Assembly (NCBI GenBank): GCA_009760855.2
Contig: WPIO01000115.1
Location: 976,501-1,040,500 of the forward strand
Source: Cristatella mucedo
Lineage: Eukaryota; Bryozoa; Phylactolaemata; Cristatellidae
Length of the DNA stretch: 64,000 nucleotides
Direction: 5' to 3'
A model generated the notes under the pieces. The model saw only the letters and a program-made list of their open reading frames with translations, did no database searches and had not been told where the DNA came from. This document shows, in pieces, positions 10,630 through 21,466 of this stretch. The translations under genes and the position numbers were made by a program. The number at the start of each line of letters is the position of its first letter. Positions within the stretch are counted from its first letter, which is position 1.

Positions 10630-11530
10630 GTATTGGTTTTAGTAATGGTTGATTTGAGGACTTGGGTACGACCCCTTTTTAAAAAGAAGTATTATAAATC
10701 TTGTTATGGCCGAGCTGATTTTACAGCCTCTTTTGTGTAGCGAAAGAAGAGCTTTTGTGGCTATTACCACTGGTTGCAGTGTAATAAAGAATAGTCAAAT
10801 TCAGGATTCATACCTACGATATCGGGACCTAGGTAGTGTAAAGCAATTGCCTTACCTATTTTTCCACTAAGTTTAAAAAAGGCTAAGCTGATCTGAAAGG
10901 GAAGATCACACGGATGCCTGTGTAAGGTCTACAGAAGACAACCTATTTATACTAGACCTTAGGTAGCCACACTGCAAGCGGAAACCTTGGTAAATTGTCC
11001 ATGGAAGGTCACAGGTTATGATTCCGCAATTGCTTCAGTCGAGGTGGCTTTATGGAGGCACTAATGTGCACGGTTTCTTCAGTAAAAGAGGGTGAACAAT
11101 TTTTGGCAGAGCCGTTAATATCGGGCGATTCGGACCTCTCAGAATTGGTCAGTAAATCGTTTACCGTCTCGTAAATCTGTTTCGGGTCTGACTGGCAGTA
11201 CTTCAGTTTCCGAGTGAAAAATAAGCCCTGGCTTTTTTAGGCTTCAGGGGGCAGCCTCAAAGGAACTCGTTGCAATTGACTAGATCTTCATCAGATCCCG
11301 ATTTACAAAAACGACGTTCCGGCCGGCGCTTAATATGGTGCATCTTTTGAAGATTCTTTGTAAATTGTTAGGAATTTCAGGACTTATTAGATGGAAAGAA
11401 TGTACGGGAGCATACTTGTCAGGAGCACTTCTAAGTGCCACGTTCACTGCATTAATGAGGTCAGTAGGAGCAGGCGCCACGAAGGTATGGTGACTTTCCC
11501 AACGACTGGGGATACTAGCAGAGTTATTAG
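10630..11530 (-). mobile_element. LINE-B internal fragment (EN-RT linker and RT N-terminal side)
   Basis: Blocks such as GACTTGGGTACGACCCC, CAGTAAAAGAGGGTGAACAA and GTCTGACTGGCAGTACTTCAG match the minus LINE-B copy at 46.4-47.1 kb in order. It has no 3' end. It is interrupted by a SINE-1 at about 10712-10860. Confidence 0.8.
10712..10860 (-). mobile_element. SINE-1 copy, minus strand, inside LINE-B
   Basis: The reverse complement gives the tail block (CAAAAGAGGCTGTAAAATCAGC), body, degraded box B and the head block ...TAGGTAAGGCAATTGC. LINE-B sequence resumes on the far side (AAAAAAGGCTAAGCTGATCTG). It is therefore a nested insertion. Confidence 0.8.
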
Positions 11531-11534
11531 TGTC

Positions 11535-11955
11535 TTCATATGATCTACATAGTCCAGAAGGTAAGGTGCCTTGTCTTTAAAACTGGGGTCATGACTTAAA
11601 ATCTTGCAGTGAGCAATGCCTTGTTGTCAGCTGCAAGCAATAATGATTTTGTTAGCTTCTTCGACCAATAGTTGACAAATTAAATCCTAATTTTTACTAT
11701 TGTATGTTACAATGTTCAATTAAAACACTTAATTGAAATATGTACTATGGAATTCTGCTTTTCTGAGAAGTTCATTATAAGCCCCAAGCAATAGTGATTT
11801 GAGAGGAAGTGATTAGCTCTAAACTCACAATAAAACTTGCCGTCCATGTTTGAATTTAAATGCAAGTGTTCAACTGGTCTGCCGCAACTCTTTCAGAAGT
11901 ATTTTCTGGGAATGGTCGAGTAAAGACTCGGAAAAGCTGCTGCAGTTTTTATATT
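11535..11955. other. Unassigned sequence
   Basis: No recognisable gene or repeat match. Confidence 0.4.
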
Positions 11956-11959
11956 CTAG

Positions 11960-13300
11960 TGCTGCTTTTTTAATTAGCTGCTTAACCACAGCCTTGTTGA
12001 ACTAGCAGAGGCATGACAGGAGGCTGAACATATATTTTGTATGTTAGATATCATTTATGACAGCCACGTGTGTTTGTATTTTAGAAGATAAACCATGTGT
12101 ATATGGTCTGGAGGAATATTACTCTTCTTTGCTTAAGAAATGGAATTCACGATGAAGCCGCTTTTGGCCTGCTATGGTGAAGACACCGACCTGCAGTGCA
12201 GCGAACTGAGGAAATAGAGCCCTGTGGTGTTATTAGTAATGAGCGTGTATTCAGATGGGATTATGCTACGGTGGAGATAGACTTTAATTTTGTCTGCGGT
12301 GATTAAAAAGAAGCTAGAAAATTTATCAGCTAGATAGCCACATGGATCAATTGCTAAGTAACTTATCTGGGAGTGGTTAAGGTGAAGTTGATTTAAAACC
12401 TACTTGTTTTCGGATTGTGAATCTGTATTGGCGATATGTAAACAAAAGATAGACTTAGCCTTACCTACAACTAATTGCTATGATTATTATGATATACGGT
12501 CCCTAGCATTCATGTTAATTAATAGCTAATCTGTCGCAGCCTTTTCGGTGCTGGTTAAAGCACAGGCTCAGTGGATCTAGCTAGTTTATTGTCAACAACA
12601 AATCTCAGGCCTTCTGTGCGAAGGCACACAGCTCACTTAGTCAGAGGTGCAAAAACGTTGAGAATATCAGCTAGTGCCTTATTGTAGCATTCTACAATTG
12701 GTGATCGTTCCGCAAGAGAATTGAGCAACAGGGCCGAAACTGACAGTCTCTTGTGGAGAACACTGATGTCAGGGGTCTTGTGGTGTTGCTATTCCAATGT
12801 GATTTTAGATATTGCGGATGGCACATTGAACAGAATGTGTTATCTGCATCTATTCAGATAAGCAGAATCTCTTAATAATTGGTGATGATAGCTCGTTGTT
12901 GTAGATGAAGATTTTGTCAAGTGTACGATTCTTAATGTGCACATAAGCTGCAAGTAAAGATAAGTCAGTCAGTGCAAGAATTTTGGTGCTGAAGGTATCA
13001 TATGAGTTATGAAAATGGTATTTGAATTCAACCAAGATGAGGAACGACCATCTTTTGCACAAAAATATCGAAAAGAGATATCAAAAATCCCAGATACACA
13101 CGGACTTGGTACCTGGTGAGCGATAGAATTGGACCAACATCGGTAGCTTGTTTTCAGGTAAAATCAAAACAATAGATTTAAATGACTGATTCTAGATCAG
13201 TGAAAACGGCTTAAAATTGATGCTACAGTGTGCAAAAATAGCAACTCGATCTTGTACACAGTTTCATGCAGTTCTATATTATTTCCTGCTTGTAAATTCT
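11960..13300 (-). mobile_element. Old LINE-A fragment (EN C-terminal side to RT start)
   Basis: On the minus strand, residues SYDTFSTKILALTDLSLLAAYVH (12.9-13.05 kb) match the EN region of the LINE-A at 25.0-25.2 kb (LYDTFSTEF...DSLSLVAHVHG). The linker block (CCTTCTGTGCGAAGGCACACAG) and the RT-side block follow to the left. The copy is strongly diverged with many stops. Confidence 0.75.
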
Positions 13301-13309
13301 AATTGCAGC

Positions 13310-14085
13310 AGCTGGCCCTTTAAGGAGAGCAAAGGAAATAAAAAAAGTATAGATAGAGGCATTTATGAACGACAGCCCTCCAGTATCTGATGGATAAATA
13401 CTACAGCTCCTGCAAATCTCTTCTCGACCTTCTCCAATTTTACGCAGTTTAATCTGCTATCGTCTGAAAATGACGAAAACACATTGGCAGTAGAGTCGTA
13501 TTGAGCTATACCCGATAGAGAAAGTAAGGACGCTAGACAGACGCTAGACTACTACTTCGTTGTAGAGAAATCAGAGTTAACATACATTTAGTTAGCTTGA
13601 AGGAGTTTGCATTTTTAAAGTAACATCTGGTCTCATGAATCAATTTTTTCAGCTAATAAAGTTATGGTATGAAAAAAATTAAGATTAACATCAACTCAAA
13701 GGCTGTAAAATCTGAAGAAGAGGAGGTGGCAAAGACAAGAAGTAGTGAGAAACGTCGATGAAACAAGTCTAAGAGCAATGCCTAGGCAATGGTGAGCTAA
13801 GTTCCAGATTATAAACAGATAAAGTTGTTAAGTATGACATCACTGCAGCACATTCTGTGAAAAACTACTCTCTCATAGCATGAATGTAATGAACACAGTT
13901 TGGAGCTGAAATTTGGTGAGAACGTGAGATCTGTTAAACACATACACCGGCCACTGATCAACTCCACATTAAAAACTTAGAAAATCGACATGTGGTGTCT
14001 GAAATATTTTTCCACGAGTTTATTTAAAATTGGAAGCGAATGCAGTTACATTTAATTGCATTCACATTAATATCGTAATCCTGAT
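13310..14085. other. Unassigned sequence
   Basis: AT-rich and without long frames. A few words recall LINE-A EN, but not enough to call. Confidence 0.4.
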
Positions 14086-14089
14086 TTTG

Positions 14090-14235
14090 CAGTGGCGTTT
14101 CTCTACGCTCGAGGACTCAGATTTAAATCCTGCTCTGGTTGATCCTTTATTTAAACTGCTAGTGGGAAAGAGCCGCCAAAGCTCATCTGCTACTGCACAC
14201 ACGATGCACTTAAATCGCCTGATATTTTAATGAAT
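14090..14235 (+). mobile_element. Degraded SINE-1 copy
   Basis: Blocks in order: ACTCAGATTTAAATCCTGC at the box B position, GATCCTTTATTT, a CTGCTAGTGG block and a GCCAAAGCTCATCTGC block. This matches the SINE-1 body with substitutions throughout. The head is barely recognisable. Confidence 0.6.
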
Positions 14236-14239
14236 CTTT

Positions 14240-15225
14240 CTACTTTATTGCTGCATTTAAAAGTCTGTGAAGTTTAAACTTTCCTCGATACCGTAACCGT
14301 AAAAGCTGGTAACCAAAACCTATACTGTGATTGAAGCCACTGTGCTTTTCCGTGGCTGAATCATTCTCGGGAAGTTTGCATCACAATGATAAATGAGAAT
14401 TTTAATGAAAACGGCTGACACCAACATTCTTCGTTGCAGTCATGCGTACTATTTCCGTCATCTTTACCAAATGTATGAGTAGGTGCGTGTTTCTTAAATA
14501 TTCTTAAATTTTCAACAAATGTAATTCATCAGCTGTGTTAATTAGCTCGGAAAGTTCGGCAATAGCTATATGGCTATTTAGATTAAGTCCTGATCCCGCC
14601 AAGGTTTGCAACAGAAGAGCTTTTAGGATTCACTTAAAGCAGATTCCTATGTTGCATGCAAAGAGACGTTGAGAAACTATTCTTACAGATTGATATAAGG
14701 GATTTGCAATAGGAATCAGCATTTCCATTATCGTTCGTCTCATCGGTTCAGGAATATTGACTGAATATTTAGTTTGACAGATGGAATAGCTTGTACTCTT
14801 TATTGCATACTTCTAAACTTGATTCATAGGTACTGAAATTTTTTTAAAGTGCAGTGCTTAGTGAGTTTTCGAAAATCGGAGTGGCTGATCTGATTTGTTA
14901 CTTTTTTAAGCATCTTGGCTCAGATACTTAAAGTGATCTAAACCTCTAGGAATAGCACCATTCTTTTAAGATTGTTTTGCTTACAGTGTCAAATCTTAAT
15001 CAGGTCATAACAATTTTAGAGGGCAGAAGACACATGCCATGAGTCTTTCTAAATACGCACTCACCTAACAAGTATTAAGTCACTATATCCTCCAGACACC
15101 ATGCACTATTGGGATTTATGGCCCGTTGCAAAATTATCTTCAAACAATCGCCCCAGTTGTTAATGACACCTCACAAGTAAACCGAAACAGATAAGACCTG
15201 TTTTAAGACTTGCCTGTTTAGCTCG
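14240..15225. other. Unassigned AT-rich sequence
   Basis: About 1 kb with no supported gene or repeat assignment. Confidence 0.45.
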
Positions 15226-15227
15226 AC

Positions 15228-15375
15228 CATAATAATATAGTTCATTTGTATAGCGCCCTAAGAGAACTAAATCACTATTCATGCGCTTCACATGTGCCTA
15301 GGGGCTCGAGCCCACCACCTCAGCCAGACCTTGGTTGGGGCGAGCACCATAAATGCAGGCCAGTCCAGGTCCTAT
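15228..15375 (-). mobile_element. SINE-2 copy (tRNA-derived, LINE-A-like 3' end)
   Basis: On the minus strand the element begins with a tRNA-like head (GGTGCTCGCCCCAACCAAGG). It has a box B-like GGGCTCGAGCCCC and ends in GAAGCGC...TTAGTTCTCTTAGGGCGCTA plus an AT-rich tail. The last part is the LINE-A terminal hairpin in shortened form (AGCGC/GCGCT at about 15252-15256 and 15283-15287). Pol III-like boxes plus a LINE-derived 3' end make it a typical SINE-LINE pair member. Confidence 0.72.
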
Positions 15376-15829
15376 CAAATTAAACCTCTAAAAAATCAAA
15401 CCTCAAATTCCAAAGGATCCTGCTCACAAGTTATAGTTTCGTTTTCAGCATTTTTGGATGCGTTCCTGGATGCCGGGTAAGCGTTTATAAGTTCCGTAAA
15501 GTATGCATTGAAAACAGACAAGAGAGTGAACCATTGAGGGAACAATTACCGAAGGCCCCACACGTTCCAAATACCCAACATTACTTTGAACCAACGAGAG
15601 CAATCTCCCTCCTGCACTGGCTTTTCTTTCTCGCTTAGTGATCATCCAGTAAGTGGTATAAACACAGCTCCATCTTTCAACATGTTTTTTGAATCCTCGT
15701 TGAAGCGCAATAGATCCCTTATAATACTTGATATAAGTACTGGGAATATAATAAACCTGTTTGCCTTGACCAAAGATCTGGCTGAACTTATAAAATTTTC
15801 AAACTACTCTCGAAGCAATGCCAACAGGC

Positions 15830-16150
15830 TGCTTGTTCTTTTATATCTTATCTTAGAACAAAGCCAGTGGCATATTGTGCTATTGAAACTACAAAGTTCG
15901 CCACATGCCGCCTTAGCTGCAGAGCTGTATAGCAGCTGTAAGCCCCCTAACTGCACTAGCCGGTAGACTAACAAGCAGTGAGATACGGAATCGGACACAG
16001 GATGTAACGAATGCTCGGAATAATTGAGCTGTGGTATTCCTTGTCAAACAAGCCCGAATTTAAGCATGGTTTTACTACTGAAATTAGGCAAACTTTACAG
16101 CGGAGCCCATCACCTATAATTACCAAAATCGTGGCATCTAACCACTGACC
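15830..16150 (-). mobile_element. LINE-A RT C-terminal fragment
   Basis: Blocks CTAACTGCACTAGCCGGTAGA, GGATGTAACGAATGCTCGG and AACAAGCCCGAATTTAAGCA follow the order of the well-kept copy at 23.9-24.2 kb. It is diverged and short, without a 3' end. Confidence 0.75.
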
Positions 16151-16522
16151 AGTCTCGTTAATTATACATTAGGTTGCCTCCTCTGCATTGAAATTCACCT
16201 GCTAAGAGTGAAACCTCATGACCGTGGACATGGATGCAGCCCTCTTGAAAATATCTTCTTTGCCCCTGCGGCTTAATCCAAACTTTACCCGGCAATTTTT
16301 TAGGACAATGCTATAACAAGAGGCTAGCAGCATTAGCTTAAGGAGTTTGCACACCTGAGTAATCACACCCATACGGTCCGTGGTTAAAGGCAAACAATAA
16401 GCTTGGTTGGTCAGCAAAGCTCAAGATTAAAAAAGCATGTATAACATCAGGACTGACTGACCATCTTCTAGAAAACGATTGCTAATGTAGATTGTACAAG
16501 TACTAATCTGCAATCGCCATCC

Positions 16523-16870
16523 ACAGCCGTGACGGCGCACTAGGTAAGGCGCTTTTTAAGATTTCGATTAAGATTTTTTTACGATTTGTACGATATTATT
16601 CATTTTGTTTGTTTTTCCAGCTTGATTTTACTTACGATTCAATTGCATTTCACTTTGCAGCAAATGCAAAGCACCTAGAAAGAAATTAAGTTCTCTGAGG
16701 GTACTTTTTCAAGTGCATTATTATTTTTATAATTCTTATTATTTCGCTCAAGATGTCGCAGGCTCGAATCCTGCACTTGGCTATACTGTGTTGCCGATAT
16801 AAGCATTGGCGATAGCCTATGAGGCTTTTCTTTCGCTGCACAAAAGAGCTGTTTAATCAGCTAGTTTAGG
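16523..16870 (+). mobile_element. SINE-1 copy split by a LINE-A 3' end
   Basis: The head GCGCACTAGGTAAGGCG is at 16532-16550 and the remainder from GTCGCAGGCTCGAATCCTGC (box B GGCTCGAATCC) to TGTTTAATCAGCTAGTTT is at 16753-16868. About 190 bases of mainly LINE-A 3' end separate them. The tail runs straight into the AC/AT microsatellite. Confidence 0.8.
16590..16742 (+). mobile_element. LINE-A 3' end inserted in SINE-1
   Basis: The segment matches the LINE-A 3' UTR: ATTCATTTTGTTTGTTTTTCC, the hairpin start CAAAGCACCTAGAAAG, GTTCTCTGAGGGTACTTTTTCAAGTGC and a T/A-rich (ATT)-like tail. It sits within an otherwise continuous SINE-1. Confidence 0.85.
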
Positions 16871-16875
16871 ACCAT

Positions 16876-17055
<180 letters not shown>

Positions 17056-17149
17056 AACTTTGTTAACTAGTAGAGGCACAATCTAAAGATGCCAATTAAA
17101 AAGACCGACCATTTCTCAACTACTCACGCTTGACCCTTACCTTGCAATC

Positions 17150-17510
17150 CTTATTAAGGAATTTTGCAAGCTATCATCACCTATGAATGTCCAATTTCGC
17201 TTCTCTGAACGCATGCAGATCACATTTGGTCTACTATGTGTATCCCTTTTGAATATGAATTCACGTGTAAATCACTAATCCTCAAGAGCCTTGACATCAG
17301 TGATGACAGTACGAGAATATCTTCTATGCCCCTACCTTGCTTTCCCCCCTGACGATGAGCCATCATTCTTCAAATACTGGACAACGACACCAGCAGACTC
17401 GCTTGACTGGTTTTATCTACTACCCATCCCACTTTACGACGTTTCACAGTCGACTATGGTTTACAGCAACACAAAAACATGTTGCACTAATGTAATTGTC
17501 AGCTTACAAT
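17150..17510 (+). mobile_element. LINE-A fragment (EN-RT linker), plus strand
   Basis: The block CTCAAGAGCCTTGACATCAG...AGTACGAGAATATCTTC corresponds to the LINE-A linker encoding NLKTLDVCAVRARISAP as read at 24.9-25.0 kb. Neighbouring bases upstream are weakly similar to the EN end. The copy is old. Confidence 0.6.
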
Positions 17511-17608
17511 AAAGTAAAAGTACATACGAGCTTCCGGCAAATCAAGGGTGATTCAGAAATTAGAAGGCTAGAGCTCCAAATTTAATAATCATAAAATAAT
17601 GTACTTGA

Positions 17609-17650
17609 TAAAGCGCCCTCACAGAACTTGATCTCTTTCTAGGCGCTTTA
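17609..17650 (-). other. LINE-A terminal hairpin, perfect 9 bp stem
   Basis: Inverted repeats TAAAGCGCC and GGCGCTTTA are 24 bases apart. Short AGA/TCT complementarity inside the loop extends the structure. The same hairpin occurs at 60958-60999 with a perfect stem, and in variant form at other LINE-A ends. For this class of LINE, a 3' structure is commonly what the element's RT recognises. Confidence 0.8.
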
Positions 17651-18432
17651 CATTTGATGCAAAGGGAAAGGCAAGTGAATGGTAAGTAAAATCATGCTTG
17701 AAAAACATACAAATAATATAACGTGGTTAGGGGTGACATGCACAGGGTCAGCATGCAAATGTGGTTAGTGGCAGCATGCACAGTGTCATCACTCATAACC
17801 ACGTGGAGAAAGAATCTCAGGGACCCACTAAATGGTCTCCTAAATAGGTATGTTTTTAAGTTCATTTTAAATGTGGTCAGGTCAGAAGATGTTCTGACGC
17901 AGGCTGGGATAGAGTTTTAGGCTTTGGGAGCATACGAACTAAATGCCCGGTCTCCGAAGGATTTAAGGTTTGTACGAGGTATTTATAGACTGTCGGATTC
18001 CGAAAAGCAGGTGGTACGATGCTTGGCCTGATGACGGATTATGTCAAAGAGATAGGCTCCAGCCAAAGAGTGAAGGGACCTAAAAGTGAGCACCAGAACC
18101 TTGCGGTCAATCCGTTGAGTGACTGGTTGCCAGTGCAGGTCGGCGAGAAGTAGAGTAATGTGACAACTGCGAAGCTTACGACAGACAAGCCTAGCTGCAG
18201 AGTTTTGCACCAGCTGCAATCGCCTGATTGCACATGCTGGTAGGCCAGTAAGCAGTGAGTTGCAGAAGTTGAGACGAGATGTCATGAATGCATGGACCAA
18301 CTTAGACATGGTATCCTTATCTGAACAAGCCCGAATTGTAGCAATCTTATGAAGCTGAAAATAGGCGGATTTGACTGTGGAGCTGATAGGGTCGTCTAAC
18401 GAGAGGTCGCTTCTTAATAAGGCACCTAGATT

Positions 18433-19016
18433 TCAAGCTGATTCGACAGGAGATATGCTGGCGGAGCCAATTTTGAGAGACAGCCTTTCCAATCTCTGAA
18501 TCACATTCGGTTCGCCCATAACTAGTAAGTTACTTTTGTCATCGTTTAGTTTTAGAAAATGTGCTGCCATCCATGTGTGGACGTCACCAATGCATGCAGC
18601 AAGTGAGTTTAAATAATTTGAGATGCTCGAAGGCTGGGAAACATCCAAGCAATGGTACATCTGAGTGTCATCCGCATAGAAGGGAAAGCCTAGATTGTGC
18701 TTGGCAATCATATCATCAAGAGTGAGAGAATAAACCGTGATAAGAACCGCACTTAGCACGAAGCCCGAGGTACTCCATATTTTAATGTTACTTCAGGTGA
18801 TCTTTGTCTATTTACGTCAATACTCTGGAGTCTCCCACTGAGATAGGACCTGAACCACTGCAGAGCAGTGCCAGAGATGCCTAGGCGAGATGAGAGGTGC
18901 TCTAGAAAAACTTTGTGATCGATGGTGTCAAAATCTGCTAAAAGATCGAGCAAAGCAAGCAGAGACACTCTGCCCATGTCAGCATTCGTAAGTAGATCGT
19001 TGTATACCCTAAGCAA
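18433..19016 (-). pseudogene. LINE-A reverse transcriptase core remnant
   Basis: Two overlapping frames carry the RT palm. The upstream frame (19016-18753) contains LADFDTIDHKVFLEHLSSRL and ends in YGVPRASC in place of the usual GVPQGS motif. The next frame (18759-18433) contains GFPFYADDTQMYH, with the catalytic aspartate pair intact, and FLKLNDDKSNLLVMG. A frameshift lies at about 18755. The catalytic YADD is preserved but the protein is not. Confidence 0.85.
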
Positions 19017-19389
19017 TGCTGACTCTGTGGAGTGATTAGTTTTAAAGCCAGACTAGAGCTTACTATTAAGGCATGAGGTTTCGATATATGAGTTTAGCTT
19101 GTCTTCCATGACCAGTTCCAGTGTCTCTGATAGAACTGGTAAAAGGGAGAATCGGCGGTAGTTGCCCAAGTTCTCTTATTCTAGTGTTGTTTTCTTGAGA
19201 AGATGCCTGACTACACCTTTTTAAAGGAGCTGGAACATGACCTGAGGCTAATGACATATTAATGATCGGTTCTGCCAGTATATTTGTCGTTGAATATTTA
19301 CAAAATCTACGGGTTGCGTTCAAAATTGACCTTTACCAGCTCCAAAATCATGTCTGCCGACATTAAGGAAGATAAATTGCTTAAATTCG

Positions 19390-19498
19390 GGGTTTGGAGG
19401 ACGTGGATACCACGTCTAAGCTGGTCTATGAATTTCTGACATCCCAGCTTCGCTACTGTTACTCTCTGCTTTGCAGCTGGTGCAAAACTCTGCGGGTA
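19390..19498 (+). mobile_element. Short LINE-A RT fragment, plus strand
   Basis: Encodes DTTSKLVYEFLTSQLRYCYS followed by CSWCKTLR, the LINE-A RT C-terminal region. About 12 residues between the two blocks (around GLPACAIRR in other copies) are deleted. Orientation is opposite to both neighbours. Confidence 0.75.
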
Positions 19499-19512
19499 GG
19501 AAGTTTTTTAAT

Positions 19513-20188
19513 AACATTATTAATAATAGGATGTTTGACAAAGCGCCCTCAGAGAATACATTCTTTGTATATGAGCTTTAAAATTGATGCAAATGAGGCA
19601 CACTCAAATCCTTAGAGGTAGCATGCTGAATAAAAAAAAAAGAATAACATGGTTAGGGGTGAAATGCACAGGGTCCGCTCGAAAATGTGGTTAGCTGCAG
19701 CAAGCAAAAGCTTCAGCACTCATGAACAAGTACACATGAATCGTATAGATTCACTAAATGCTGTCATAAGTTGAAGCGTTTTTTAGTTCCTGTTTAACTT
19801 TGGACGAGTCATGGGATTTCGCAGAATAGGTCGATAATGAGTTCCAGGCTTTGAATACATGCGAAATAAGGGCTCGGTCTCGAAAGATTTGTGGCTTGCA
19901 GGAGATGTAGTTAAACATTTCCGAAAACTAGGCGTCAAGATGGTTAGCCTGATGGGGAGAAGATCTGGCTGAAGTATGCTCCCAACAAAGATTGAAAGAG
20001 CCTGATAGTGAGTAGCAAAACCTTAAAGTCGATTTGTTTCTTGACTGGTGGCCCTGCTGGTATTCAATAAGTGGTGAAATTTTGGAGTATCGATGCCTAC
20101 GACAGAATGCATTGCTCCGGAGTCTTGCACCATTTTCAATAGCCAGAGCAAGCATCGTGGTGGGCCAGCAAGCAGTGAGTAAATAATA
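19513..20188 (-). mobile_element. LINE-A 3' fragment, diverged
   Basis: It begins with an AATAATAGG-type tail and a decayed hairpin (CAAAGCGCC...ATGAGCTTTA) and continues through the 3' UTR and RT C-terminus up to GGGCCAGCAAGCAGTGAG. The next LINE-A tail starts immediately after. Confidence 0.8.
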
Positions 20189-20680
20189 ATTATAATGCAC
20201 TTGATAAACCACCCTCAGAAAACTCAATCTCTCTCTACACTCTTTATATTTGCTGCGATAGGAAGCGCGATTGATTGGTAAGTAGTATCATGCCTGATAA
20301 ATAACAAGAATAACCTGGCTAGGATGGAATGCCCCGGGTCTGCATCCGAATGTGGTTAGTGGCAGCGTGCATAGTGTCAGCACGCATAGGCACATGAAGG
20401 ACGAATAACAGGGACCCACTTAATGCTGGCCTCAATAGGTGTGTCTTCATGATCTTTTTAAATGGGGTCAAGTCTGGGGATGTTCTGACACAAGTCGGGA
20501 GAGAGTTCCAGGCTTTGGGAGCATACGAACTAAATGCATGGTCTTTAAAGAATTTGTGGTTTGTACGAGATATTGGTAAACTGCTGGATTCCGAAAAGCA
20601 GGTGATACTATGCTTGGCCTGCTGGGTGAGGAGATCTGAGAGATAGGCAGGAACTGAAGGATTAAGTGACCTAAAAGTGA
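20189..20680 (-). mobile_element. LINE-A 3' fragment, second in head-to-tail series
   Basis: Tail TAAATAATAATTATAATGCAC, 3' UTR and RT C-terminal residues (SSYAPKAWNSLPTCVRTSPD) in an open frame. LINE-A similarity stops near 20680, where the retropepsin-element fragment begins. Confidence 0.85.
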
Positions 20681-20735
20681 TATGTGCTTCGATGCGCCTT
20701 GCACGAGGAACGCCTTGCACGAAGAACGCCCCCAC
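20319..20735 (-). pseudogene. In-frame fusion of retroelement fragment with LINE-A RT C-terminus (138 aa)
   Basis: The frame starts in the non-LINE fragment (MGAFFVQGVPRARRIEA). It passes in frame into the LINE-A RT C-terminal sequence (TFRSLNPSVPAYLSDLL onward) and continues into LINE-A 3' UTR. The LINE part is full-length for this C-terminal region. Most likely a chance fusion at an insertion boundary. No promoter or splice evidence is visible. Confidence 0.55.
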
Positions 20736-21466
20736 ACAACCAACACCAACCGTTTATGCTACTACAGAGCAGAGGGAGCACGGCTTCACTCGCCCCTCTC
20801 TCCCCACTGAATCCTGCTCCTTGCCCACGTCTGTGTTTTGGCCGACCCCTATGGTGAATCCACCATCTGGCCACCAGTGGTTACCGGCCTGTGTCCATGC
20901 CACATCACAGGCTCATCAGAGGAGCCGGCATAGGCTCCCTCCCAGGCTGCAAATCTTTCGAGAGAGAGGCCCACCTATGCAGCTGCTTCTCCTTTCAGCA
21001 TACCCTCTCCAACCTGAGTAGTCTCTGTGGCCTGCACAGATTCTCCCTGCTGGACAGCCTCTCCGTCCTGCACATTCTCTCAGGCCTGTGCAGACTCTTA
21101 GGTCTGCACACATTCTTCTGCCTGTTCGGCGTCACAGCCCTCCGGCTGGCCGCAGGCCAAAGTCACCTTTATGGCTTGAGCTGCATCGCCGGCCACTACC
21201 TCTCTGGCAGATGCCACCTAGCCCTCTTATGACATCCATCCCAAGGATGATGTCCCAGCCAGCAGTTATATCGGTCACCAAACAATTAACCTCTAGTGGT
21301 ACTCCTCTAATTAGCAAACTGACCTCACGTGTAGAGGTACAGGGAGCATGGTCACTGTTCATCACCAAGATTGCCTACCTCGCAAGCTGCAGATCACGAG
21401 AGTAGGCCAGCACTGATTCAAGCACCGTGCAGGAGCAGCCGGTGTCGACAAGTGCTGTAGCTTTTG
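20690..21466 (-). mobile_element. Fragment of a retropepsin-encoding retroelement
   Basis: Minus-strand residues ALVDTGCSCTVLESVLAY (from about 21462) carry the D-T-G catalytic motif of a retroviral-type aspartic protease. After one stop the frame continues with VSLLIRGVPLEVNCLVTD and WDIILGMDVIRGLGG, the I-L-G-M-D flap-distal motif of the same fold. Downstream comes a hexapeptide-repeat linker, then sequence I do not recognise up to the LINE-A boundary. No RT or LTR is present in the fragment. It is distinct from the Gypsy element at 25.4-29.8 kb, whose protease reads differently. Confidence 0.75.
20975..21122 (-). repeat. Degenerate 18 bp tandem repeat encoding E-x-V-Q-x-G hexapeptides
   Basis: Read on the minus strand, about eight consecutive 18-base units each start with GAG/GAA and contain CAG (GAG AAT GTG CAG GAC GGA and so on). 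They give E-x-(V/A/T)-Q-x-(G/T/stop). The units lie downstream of the retropepsin motif in the same frame. Two units carry stops at their last codon. Confidence 0.75.

Larger units (their letters stand above)
17588..19330 (-). mobile_element. LINE-A copy, 5'-truncated, with complete 3' end
   Basis: The 3' end at the left shows the tail (AATAAT-rich), a perfect 9 bp stem TAAAGCGCC (17609-17617) / GGCGCTTTA (17642-17650), and the 3' UTR. Further right come the RT C-terminus, the FYADD core and the RT N-terminal region to about 19330. The EN part is missing. It heads a head-to-tail series of three truncated copies reaching 20680. Confidence 0.92.

Noticed and set aside
19390-20188. Twin-priming (5' inversion) of one LINE-A to explain the plus fragment beside a minus copy
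   Set aside because: The inverted piece lies at the 3' side of the minus copy, the wrong side for twin priming, so it is listed as a separate fragment.
20891-21232. Plus-strand frame rich in Leu/Ser (LCGLHRFSLLDSLSVLHILS)
   Set aside because: Antisense shadow of the 18 bp hexapeptide repeat; the leucine-rich look is a by-product of GAG/CAG codons read in reverse.
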